From NCBI GenBank assembly GCA_037039685.1, contig JAWNGF010000001.1, positions 2,232,001 to 2,296,000 of the forward strand: a stretch of DNA of 64,000 bases, written 5' to 3'. Both the position numbers and the translations under genes were made by a program. The notes below the pieces were generated by a model. The model was given only the letters and a program-made list of their open reading frames with translations. It had not been told where the DNA came from and ran no database searches. This stretch comes from Ceratobasidium sp. AG-K (taxonomy: Eukaryota > Basidiomycota > Agaricomycetes > Cantharellales > Ceratobasidiaceae). Positions 1-10,435 of the stretch are shown here, in pieces; within the stretch, counting starts at the first letter, position 1; every line of letters begins with the position of its first letter.

Positions 1-1469
1 CAGACTTGCCTTTGAAGGTATCCTTCCAAGTCTTGGGGGTATTCAGATTGTACAAACCTGGCATATCAAACGTGATGTCCTTTCCGTTATTTATTGTGTA
101 CCAGCCATCCTTGGTCCAGTTCACGGGTGCTAAGAAGGTCTCCCGGCCAAGCTGAGGTCGTCCGCTAGAGTTGGTGGGGTTTTGTGGGCGAGTTCCTAGA
201 AATACCGCCCACCAATCTCCCTTGGGAGTTTGAACCAAGTCAGCATGCCCTGTTGAGAGAATTGGCTGTGACAAATTGCGTCCATTGAACACAATCGGGT
301 TGTACGGGCTCGCTTCCCATGGTCCGTACGGGCCCTGTACGGCGTTGGGACGATAAGTTACCACGCTTCGGTCGGCACCAAACTCTCGACTTACAACTTT
401 AGAGCGGTAACTCATAGCCCGGTGCTGAACGTCTGTGCCAGCCTCCGCAGTCATCAGGTAGTAGGTCCCGTTGATCTTATAAATATGTGACCCCTCAGCG
501 AGTCGGGGTGTATCGATAGGTAAAGGGGACTGATGGGAGAATCGGGATTCAGTCAATGAGTCTCCCGTCTTGATGTCGATTTCAGTCGTAAAGATTGAAA
601 AATAGCTACAACAATGAACCGAATGTTAGTCTGACGAACCAAAAACCTCTGTCTACTGTACCCAGAATTGGGGTGCCCAAAATCGTTGGCGCCAAAAGTG
701 CTAGATAAGTAAACCTACCCTACGACTATTAGCAACATAACCAACTCAGTAACAAATATCTCGCCTTTCCGTCATCATCAAAGAACAAATCTGGGTCAAA
801 TCCCCACTGGTCGACATATACGGGATCGCTGAAACCAGAGTAGATCAGACAGTTAATATCCGCGGTTACTGTAAATGCATTTACCCACCTCCATTGAGTC
901 TCGTCAAAGATGTTCTTTGTTCTGACGTACATGGAACGTGGTGTACGTGTGACATTATCCGGCGGCGAAATGACATCAAACCAAGTTGTGATGAGGTAGT
1001 AGTACCCTTTATTGTATCTCAACGTGGGTGCAAAAATTCCACCACTCGGAGCTGTGCCTCGCATCATAAGTTGGCTTGGGCGATTAAATGCATGTCCAAT
1101 TGTCGTCCATTTAATCCTAGAAATGCACGATTAATATATGCTATACCTAGGCTGAAAATCACATTACAAGTCCTTGGAATGATAAATAGGGACACCAGGG
1201 ACTGCGTTTGGTTAGAGTTACACTGTCAACTGGCCAAGTTTTGTACTTACAAGAACTCAAACGTCGATGTCGCTACGAAATAGTCGTTTTCGGTCCTCAA
1301 AATTGATGGGTCGGGATTGAAACCTGGTATAATTGGATTCTGATACCCCATCGTCATCTCTAAATTAGAATATTAGGGCATATACGCAAGGTCGAGCGCA
1401 TGACTTGCCAAAGAAAGACAATGCACACAGAACGAGGGCGCGTGGGATGTGAACCCGGTTGAATAGCAT
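1..1469 (-). CDS. Glycoside hydrolase family 43 protein (beta-xylosidase/arabinanase type), 3' end outside window
   Basis: Secreted plant-polysaccharide glycosidase with a five-bladed beta-propeller. The spliced frame begins with a possible signal peptide (MLFNRVHIPR then ALVLCALSFF, start at 1469), followed by NPIIPGFNPDPSIL carrying the catalytic-base Asp. FEFFPGVPIYHSKDLIKW is built partly from a 34-nt exon at 1168-1201. Then come GGIFAPTLRYNKGYYYLITT, SDPVYVDQWGFDPDLFFDDD with the pKa-modulating Asp, and AEGSHIYKINGTYYLMTAEA with the general-acid Glu. A later block reads HADLVQTPKGDWWAVFLG. All three GH43 acidic residues are present, so the enzyme looks active. The first intron (1360-1408) appears to use a GC donor. 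The C-terminal part, which often carries a concanavalin-like domain, lies beyond position 1. Family assignment is firm. Exact substrate (xylan or arabinan) cannot be told, and the signal-peptide exon is an inference. Confidence 0.88.
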
Positions 1470-1992
1470 GTCAAGTTGTGAGAGCGGACTCTCATCGGAG
1501 TGCTCTAGTAGCCTCGAGTATTTTATATTTCAGAGAACGCCAAGTTCCTCCAAATCCGAATGGAGCTTGCAGTACCGAAGGCATGACGAATTTCCCCATA
1601 AGGGATTTCAGACCGAACTCGAAGGTCACCTGCGCATGACCTTGTACGAGTTCGTTCAGTCTCGCAATTCATGCCAGCGGATATGCTGATCACCCTGCGC
1701 GTACATGCGTGGACGGCTCGTATGCTTGTCAGTTGCTTCACACGCCCCCATGCATATGACGCCAACTCCGTCAATTAATTAAACTGCAATATGGCAGGAT
1801 ACAAATATATGTGAATGCACATTGCGAAAAACCTGAGGTCCAGGTCGGAAAGGTATGTTAACAGTTGAGAATAGGTATGTGACAGGAACATAACAAAGAG
1901 CTGTAGAATAAATAAATGAGGCGACAGTTAGAATTGGTGTGAAAACGTGTGTAAAGCTCAATGAAAATGATTTTCGGTCGGGTGGAACACTA
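1470..1992. other. Intergenic stretch upstream of the GH43 gene
   Basis: This holds the presumed promoter of the GH43 gene and the 3' flank of the HD-domain gene, both on minus. Short open frames on either strand show no family resemblance or splice pattern. I see no RNA gene or repeat. Confidence 0.4.
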
Positions 1993-4721
1993 CTAGGTAG
2001 GGGGCGCGCCGGCTTGGCGTCTATGGGCCTGGGTTGGTGAGTTTTGGTTGAGCCGGGGCAGTGCTCTCAGCCGCTTGGGGTCCGGCCAGTCGGGGGATAC
2101 GTTTTCAGATCCTCCACGGCTGCGTTTTCCGTTGGTCAAGCTAGCTGCTAGTTGGGGACTTTGAGATTCTCGATAGTTGGGAGGCACGGTGGTAAACTGA
2201 GGTAATGCACATTAGACTAACGTTTATCATAAGCACATATCACTTACTGGGTTATGTGCGAATGGGGTAGTAGTAGAACGAGTGTGGGCGGGCTTTCGCG
2301 AATCATCACGCATGTGTGCATTCGCGCTATTTTCAAGCGACTGATCGGGAACAGGTGACATTTTGGGAGTTGAGGGGGGTTCAATCAGTTTGTCCACGTC
2401 GTTTGCTGGTGGGAAGAGCTGCTTAAGCGCTTCCCGGTATGCAGCTTGCACTATCCCAAATTTACTACATGCGTGTGAGGACAGTGCGTAAGAGTGTCAT
2501 AGGGGCGACCTACTCAGGGTTACGAGTAAAAACTCTCAAACAAAGTTCCTGGGATGATTCCGAGAAAACATGAGATACGTTCTCAGGGGCTGCCCTGCAG
2601 GCGACTGTTTGCTACCAGGTTAATGATCAGGTATTAGGGTTCATATATGAGCATACCATTGGGGTTGCGTTTCCCGTAAAACTTGACTAGGTCCACCGGC
2701 CGCTTGTCTTTCATTCCTCTGTGAAGATGGTTAGAGCCAGTGCAGCTGTGGAGACAAGAAGCGACTAACAAGTGGATTAGAGTGACATCTATCGCCACAT
2801 CACCGGCCACGAGCTCCGCGTCCTCGCCTTCGGGCATTTCTATGCTCTTTGCAGCTTCCGCCACTTTTTCGGGAGTGAGCAGCTTCAATGTATCCCGGTG
2901 CTCAGCAGCAAACATATGGACATCAACGTGTTTATACAACCTCCTGGTTCTAATGCGCTGTCGGGCAAGTTAGCTTTGAGCCTGCAACGGAAGTATGAAA
3001 CCCCTACCTTGATGATCTCTCGGGATTCAGCTAGTTCCTACGTTAAAAGTGTTAGCCCCAACCACGGGACGGTAGGATCTTGCATCCTTACTGGACAAGT
3101 GGACCGTTCAATTTCCAGCAATACCGAGTCGTTGAGGTGGAGATACTCCTCAGGGTTGTGAATCTTGTCGGCCAAGCCCATATATGGGTCAGCGAGCACA
3201 AGTGCGTCGATAATCATGAGCTCGATGGATTTGGCTGCAGTGGACGTCGGAGAATGAGTTAATGCAAGCAAGTCAACAAGTGGAACACTTATTACCAGAC
3301 TTGTGATTGTAGATCATCTTGTGAAGCGCAAACCGTGATTCGAAGAGCTGGGATACCATATACCAATCCTTGTCCGCGTAACAAATCTCGTTGTCAATTA
3401 CGCGTGCAGAAAAAATGAGTCTATTTACGTCAGTACGTCAACGCTTAAATGCGACCAAAAAGAAATGCTAACCTAGAGGTAACATCGTTCATTTTGTTAC
3501 CAACAGCATGGGTGTCCCGTTGAATGTAGTCAAACCTATGATTGTTAAATATAGGGCAAGCGAGAGGATGTATACTACTTACTTGTCTACATCAATCCCG
3601 TTTCGGTTGTTGGCCACGATCTCGAACAAGAATGGCTTTTCCGGAGGCAACCTGCTGAACATTAGTGAGTAACCACACGATGTTAGACCATAGCCACGCA
3701 CCTCCCGCTGCTTAACATAGGCCGCCCTCTGATTAAGTCTTTTACAAAATTTTGCTCGTCCAGGGTTAGGTCAACATCGTAATCCGAGCAAATCGCGTCG
3801 AACATTAGCTCCGAACCCATCTCGTGCGACCATTTCGTGCCGGGACTAGCTAGCAGATTCAGCTACGGATCGTCGAATAATTGATTGTAATACTTACGAC
3901 ACCTTGGGTAAGAATTTGTTATCCCATACATGCGAAAAAGGACCGTGACCTGCAATGTGTTGAGCCAGCATTATGACCAGGAACGTGGATCACTTACCAA
4001 GGTCGTGGCAGAGTCCGGCGATAGTAACACACTTTACGTCTCTCTCGTCTATTCCAAGCTCGGGTTGACGAGCTCGGAGACCTTCAACCATTTTTCGCGC
4101 TAAATAATCGTGAGAGCTATTCTCCCTTGGGGGTATGTTTACGCACCAAGATGCGCCACACCTGCGGTGTTTGCGTCAGCCATGATGTGTCAACTGACAT
4201 AATCAGAAAGCGTACTTGCCTAGGCAATGTTCAAAGCGATTGTGGGCCGCACCTGCATAGTGTAGAATATCGAATCTTTGCACAATTGGAAAAGGTTGTC
4301 CACTCACCGGGAAAAACATAGTAGGCGGATCCGAGTTGCTTCAGCTCTCGTAACCTTTGAAACTGGGGGCTAACAAAATGATCGGTGCCTTTTCATTAAA
4401 GAGACGGTGGAGTCCAACTTACGTGTCTACGATGCATGACAAGTATGGAGGGATCTCAACTAGAATAGGTCACGACGCAAATGGATGATCAACTACTACC
4501 CTTGGAACCATCCCATAGAAAATGATAAACTCACTATAGTCGTGCACTGGGTCCTTAAATTGTCTCGTGTAGCCGTCAAAGGCAGAGGTACCCTGGCTAC
4601 TCGGGAGTGCTGGCTCAGATTCGGGAGTAAGCATCGTGGTTGTGGGAAGGGACAGGCACTGTATTTGGTTGGATACAGCCACCTCGTCACTCAGGGTCAA
4701 CGATTTCCAAGTTTGGTTCAT
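1993..4721 (-). CDS. HD-domain dNTP triphosphohydrolase, SAMHD1-like
   Basis: Predicted metal-dependent hydrolase that cleaves dNTPs to nucleoside and triphosphate. In order the spliced frame shows [58 protein letters not shown] (first HD His), [18 protein letters not shown] (His-Asp pair) and [18 protein letters not shown] (final Asp). These are the SAMHD1 metal ligands in the right order. The C-terminal half has [20 protein letters not shown] and [12 protein letters not shown]. No SAM domain is visible. The tail is polar and basic ([14 protein letters not shown]), which could help nuclear import. The exons around the first His motif are tiny: 33 nt at 4220-4252, then 15 nt at 4147-4161, with a GC-donor intron between them. 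The start at 4721 is the last Met before the conserved part; 4772 is an alternative. The upstream transporter on the same strand ends 109 bp away. Confidence 0.88.
4147..4161 (-). other. 15-nt microexon of the HD-domain gene
   Basis: On the minus strand this exon lies between ...CGCAG and GTGCGT. It completes the family motif FEHCLG-VAHLA-RKM: its bases supply the end of Gly, then Val-Ala-His-Leu and the first base of Ala. Without it the motif loses five residues. Splice sites are seen directly; the exon itself is inferred from family conservation. Confidence 0.75.
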
Positions 4722-4830
4722 CAAAACGATGATTGGTCCCAATTGTTTCTCCGTAACTCGCGTCATGCGCATAGGATAGGTGTGGTATCGTATTATCACT
4801 AGTTGATATATGGTATATGAGATTCTATGC

Positions 4831-7233
4831 TTAGGGAGCAACTGGCGATTCCTCCTCAACCGTCCAAAGCACACTCGACTTGGACTGGGCCAGTTCAAGT
4901 CTCCGTTTATCCCTCCATGCAGCGAATAAACTGAGTAAAAGGGCAACGACACATGCAAGCAATGACATTTGAATACTGAATTCTAATTAGTACCGAATAA
5001 TATCGGCGAAAATGGCCTACTTACCTGTCTACGTAGCATGCATTGCCATCATAGCATTGCAGCTCACTCGAGCTCGGAAGCCCACGCGTACGAGCCGGCG
5101 CATCGGGTGATGGCGTTACAGACTGAGGCGTACCGGCATGATTGTCGAGGTTTCGACCAAACATGATGTTGAAGAGATTGCCAGACAAAACCTAACAAAG
5201 CGCGTTTAGTAAAAAGACAATGAATTGCCGTTTCTACGCACAGGGGCCAATGAGACAAACCCCCAGTTTGCGGAGAAATGACCTGTTGTATGTAAGTATG
5301 CAGCAAACATAAGTGGGCAATAATTGAGACGCACTCATCCCGAACCACTCGATGGTCAGCACCGGACATAAACCAAATGTTGCGCCGTACGCCAAACCAA
5401 GTAGTCCAGACGTCATCCACAGGTGGTCAGGTATCTCGGCGTTCATCAGCGCGAGCTGGGATGCGATCGCCAAGACTGATGTGATAACAAGAAAATATGA
5501 ACGAGGCGCATCATATTTATTCTTCCCATGGTCAGCACCAAGGCCTAGTGTGGTGTTATGAGTGGTGCAGTAGCAGTAAGTAGCGGGCTTGCCTATGAGT
5601 AATCTTCCCGCCGAGTTTGCCAAGCTGATGATTGAAACCTGTGCTGTCTGTCTCTCGATTCCATCCGAATGATCCCAACTTGGATTCCCCGCGGCAAGCA
5701 GGGCCTGGACAATTGAGCCGACATTATTGATGTCTGAATGCACCAATCAACTTTCGAACAGATACCCGGGATACTGTAAACAACTCACACATTAATCCGG
5801 TACCAGCAACTAGATACGTTAAGTATTTAAAGTCAGCGTATTATCTAGTAATTGGCCGGACTTGAACGTACGCAAAGAAAGTATCGAGAAAACCATCCAA
5901 AAATCTGGCGTCCTAAATAGCGTCATGCCGTGTATATCAACGACTTCAGCCTCTGGCTGATTACCCCCCGTATTAGATGTCGCATCAATGAAATCACGCT
6001 GCATGGACACCGAACGAGCCCGATCACGTTCTTGTGAGACGTGTTCAGCCAAGTCCAGCGATAGGCGAGCTGCATTTCGACTCCGCCCTCGGTAGGAGGA
6101 TATCCCGTCAGTGAGCAAGAAGGGCATATCCTCTGGCGCTACACTTCGGCTTCGCCTGTTCCTTGACGCGTCTCGTGCTCGGGATGTTCCTCGTACATGG
6201 GCAATGGCTTCTTGTTCGGCCGTAGCCTCGACAGGAGAGAACGTATCCCACTCCTCAGTTTGCTCGGCAATGGAAAGTTGAGACTCGGCTGCTGGTAGCG
6301 CCTGATACAAATCGTGTGTCGATGTATGTGGGATTGGCCGAACGATAAAGAACCCAAGTAACATGGGAGCTGAGGCACCGAGCGAAAGAACTAGTAAGAG
6401 AGAACTGTGTCGCCAGGGAAAAGGGTATGTGCGGCTGTGGAGAAAAAGAAGGCCGATAGGCCAAAGCCGCTTACAACCATTCCAGTAATGGAGGCGCGCT
6501 AAACGACCTCAGTGCTATGTTCCAGTTGTAAATGTGCTTGACAAAACTCACCATGCGATCCGGAAAGGTTTTGGCAGCCGAGTTCATGGCAGATGTAATT
6601 CCTGCGTTCCCTGCTGAACCTGTACACAGACTGAAAAAGGACAGAGCCGCCACGCCCCCGTTGAAGCGTGCGGCGGAAGCATCTGGTATGGTTATGGCTC
6701 CTGTGTAGAATGCCCGAATGCCGCCGTATCCAAACAACATCAACGCGAATGCAACGAGAAGCGGCCTATATACCCAATAAGGTGAAAGTTGACAGGATCT
6801 AACGGACAAACTCACAATCGTGGACCCCGGGCATCAACCACCTTTCCCCAGAGTGGACCAGAGCTAAGGAGCTTTAGCCAGGGGTGGCATTTTGCGTAAA
6901 TGCCATGATCTTACCAGTACATTCCCACTATTCATGGTATACTCAGCACTAAACTTCAGCATGTGGACGAATGGTGCTCACGATTTCCGGCTATGCCAAC
7001 TATGTTAAGTTGAGTGTGGGATAGATGGAGCTTCGCCCCAAGCTGAGGTGCATAGGCCGAATAGACCTAGACGATCACCGTGTCAGACTCATGATTAACC
7101 ATTCGCCCTCATCGTTGATAATCGGTATATCGTTGCTCACATAGTTTGTTCCAGACCCCAACGCGACCAGCACTGATCCCAGCAGAGTCAGGCTGCGCGC
7201 AAATGTGAATATCCGCTGATGAGGTTCGGCCAT
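4831..7233 (-). CDS. Major facilitator superfamily transporter, Mch1/nodulin-like group
   Basis: Polytopic membrane transporter, probably for a small organic solute; substrate unknown. The frame starts MAEPHQRIFTFARSLTLLG at 7233, with the first membrane helix immediately following. Later blocks are SFFSLCTGSAGNAGITSAMN followed by AAKTFPDRM, which matches the region where the Mch1/nodulin-like subfamily has its motif before a GxGLSAF helix. ISLANSAGRLLIG, YGATFGLCPVLTIEWFG and a final helix SLLACVVALLLSLFAAW follow. Between the two six-helix halves is a long hydrophilic loop at about 5940-6330, rich in Arg and Ser (RGTSRARDASRNRRSRS), likely cytosolic and perhaps phosphorylated. It is interrupted by many short introns. 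The stop at 4831 is read from the final exon ending EEESPVAP. The family is confident; exact exon edges are not. Confidence 0.82.
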
Positions 7234-7403
7234 TCGAACGACTGTGGACTGCAGCGGTAACCAACAGGTCTAACTAAGATACCGGATAAGAGGCGGGGAA
7301 CATCACGTGATACAGCGATCAGAGTGTGATCAGACTCTCCAAGATATCTTCGATCACTGACTGAGCAACTGACGCAAGCTTTACCATTCGAGCACTTTAT
7401 GCC

Positions 7404-9978
7404 ATGCCGCCTAGACTGAGCAAGCGACAACAGCGAGAGGTTGAAGAACTACAACAGTTGGAAAACGCCCATGTGACCACTCCTGAACCCAGCCTGGATG
7501 ACAGGGAAGACGTGAGCAAAGAGGTGGAAGAGGAGGCACCGGTTGTTCAAGGAACGTCCCAGTTTGGCCTGGTATGTTCGTACACTTGCCGAGATTCTTA
7601 TTGTGGCCTAAATCGACCAGCTAATGGCCGACGACGACGATGAGGAAAGTGAAGAGGAAGTGGCTCAGACAAAAGGCAAAAAGGTCAGTCCCTCCACCTT
7701 GGTCCCTCCTATCAAGCTCACATTTTTGACGATTCAAGTCCAAGAGGAAAAAGAAGAAGAAAAAGCCAGCCCCGGCGGCCGCAGCAAGCATCCCCACTAG
7801 TACTAAATCCACAGCCCAGAAAGCCGACAAGGCCGCGGCGAATCGAGGCTCAGGAGGGAAGTCTGGGAAGAACAAATCCGGAAAAGATGAGATCGACCTT
7901 GCGCTGGAAGAGCTTGCGGAGAAGTTCCCGCATCTACGCGCTTCAGGAACAACAGCTCAGTCCGCCACAGAGGGAGTGGCGAACGCAACTTCTCAAGCGC
8001 TGTTCTCACTACTTGGTGCGTCCTGAAAGATTTCGATAGCGAAGCAGAGATGCGACGGTTTTTCGGATCAAAAGTGGTTAGTATGCGTTGTGGTTGTTGT
8101 GAGATTGTGTTGACCGAGACGATCCAGGTAAACAATTCGAAATCTAATCAACGGACCAACAAGACACTCCGCTCGCACTTGACCAAGCCTACCTTGCAAT
8201 GGGCGGCAGCAGGGACACCACATGGGATATCAATGGTTCCAATGGATGACTATGAAAGGCGGAGAAAAGGCTATACCCGAAGCGGTGAAAAGTGGTGGAA
8301 TGTCGAGCACTCCATTGACTATAAACGCACACAACTTAAATTTCTGCATTGTGTCACACTTTCTGGTAAGCTCCGTGAAAGCTGTACCTACATTGCACAT
8401 AGTTGACGGATACGACCCGGATTAGAACCTTCCGCCTTGTTTGCATTGTACAGGTCTTCACCCTGGCATATTGATACACTTCTCCAAATTGGGGAAATAA
8501 TGAAGCATCAAGAGGGTGAGTAAGACTGTACTGACTTCACCTATGACAGGGGCTCATCAGCTATCACGTAGAACTTAGCCAAGCCGCGGAATTCGTGGAG
8601 CGGGCGATATACGCATTCGAACATGCCTTTCCGGTCGCCTTCGACATTGCCGCCGGTTCTTCGAGGCTTGACTTTGACCGAATCGAGAATCGACCCCTAT
8701 TCCTCGCCCTCCATCGGCATGTTTTGTAAGTGGATCTACTTGGCGCCCACGATAGTGAGATACCCATCAACCGCATACAGGAGTCTGAGTCGACGCGGGA
8801 CGCCGCGTACAGCCTTTGAGTTTGCTCGACTTTTATTCGCACTCGACCCGATCGGAGATCCCCACGGTGCTGCATTTTACCTAGACTTTGTGTCTGCCAA
8901 GGGAGGCATGGGCCAGTGGCTCATTGATGTTTGGGATCTTTGGCCAGAAGTCCGAAAAGAGATTGCGGAGAACCCACTAGCTTCCCATGGAATTGACGTT
9001 CGGTGTTTACCTGGGTGGGCATACACAAGGGCCCTGATAATGTACGATCAGGAGGACAAAAAACGCGGCACGGTGAGTGGAGCGTCTCCATGATCCCCTG
9101 TAATTCACTCATCGTGCTGGCAGACGCATGAAGCCAGCACAGAAGCCCTAAGAGAAGCCATACTCGCTTTCCCCGAGGTTGTTCCCTATCTAGTGGATAA
9201 AGCAAGCATAAATCTTCCTTCCAAGGTTCGCGCCCACGACGCGTTAAAAATCACAACACAATACACGTAGGTCGTTCAAATTGGTTCGGAACACTACCAA
9301 CCATCCGTATCCCTAGATACAATGACCCTGCTGGCTCCACGCTACATATGCTCGGTCATTTGTATGCGCTCCGAGCCAATTCGCTATGGAAAAATGAGCC
9401 ACACTCGGGCTGGCTTTCGTCAACCGTCACCTCAGTCGAGAGTAAACTAGGCAACTCGACTCTAGCTCGAAGCGCAGCGTACGAGCACTTTGCTCAAGGG
9501 CCAACGGAGGCTATGGCCCGACATGCGAGTGTCGCTGACCTGCGAGCCATCAGCGCTTACTGCAAACCAGGAACCTACCCACCCGTGACGCATGCATTCG
9601 ACCCCCTTGCACCCTCCACTTCCCTGACACACTACGACGAGGTGTATTTTCAGGATGTTCCGAGAGTACAGCCACAGCCCAATCCAACGGCGCAGCGGCC
9701 TCATGTTCCAGGAGCCTTTGGGGATGAAGAAGGAGATGACGATGCCGATGTTGATTGGGAAGGCATGGATCCTCAGGTTTTGCTTAATCAAGTGTTAGAA
9801 CAGGCAGAAGCCGCCGGGCAAGCTGTGAGTAACTTTAAACTCGCCGAATTGGCCCGTTTCGTATAACTGATACTCTGTCAACGTTTTCAAGCGTATTGAT
9901 CCAGGGCTAGTCCAACGGTTGTTTGCGCGGTTCGCTGGTGGCGGAGCGGATCCTCCGCCTGAGCCTGAAGACCAATGA
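7404..9978 (+). CDS. TCF25 family protein (NULP1/Rqc1-like)
   Basis: Homologue of transcription factor 25, whose yeast counterpart Rqc1 belongs to the ribosome quality-control complex. The N-terminus MPPRLSKRQQREVEELQQLE is the expected charged start. It is followed by an acidic stretch (ADDDDEESEEE) and a poly-lysine run (KRKKKKKKP). Diagnostic blocks are KDFDSEAEMRRFFGSKVV, SSPWHIDTLLQIGEIMKHQE, AAEFVERAIYAFEHAFPVAF, RTAFEFARLLFALDPIGDPH and FYLDFVSAKGGMGQWL, in the family order. The end reads LVQRLFARFAGGG with the stop at 9978. About ten exons with short GT-AG introns are needed. It is transcribed away from the MFS gene, with 170 bp between the two starts. Confidence 0.87.
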
Positions 9979-10435
9979 ACACGTGCTGTGTATGCTTCAT
10001 TTAAGATACTGTTTCGACGTTTGATTCAATATCTGCCGACATTCTTGTAATATACTATTTTTAGTCAGACGTTCACCCAGAGAGAGTCAGTCACGTGAGA
10101 GAAGGTCTCGATCTCCCGACGCCCACCAGAACATAGACAACTTTGGTGCGACTTGCACCCACATATTACACACGACCACCCTTCGTAGGCAGTATAATTA
10201 GCGTCAGCATCTTTCACGAACTCAACTGGAGGCTAGCCGCTTTCCCGCAGCTGAGACTGGTTCGGGCAGTGCAGAATTAGCCGACGGCTCCTGGGCTTTT
10301 GGTGTTGAATGGTCTTTCAGGGGATCGGTAAAAGCAATATAGAGGAAAGAGATACATGTGCATTTGAGCTGTAAGTAACAAGTTTGGCGCGTCGGATAAC
10401 ATGATCTCTAAATAGATCGCAGTCCTCGGTTCGCC
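9979..10435. other. Intergenic region between TCF25 and the 5-phosphatase gene
   Basis: It carries the 3' flank of TCF25 and the promoter and 5' leader of the next plus-strand gene. No open frame with family resemblance and no repeat was seen. Confidence 0.35.
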
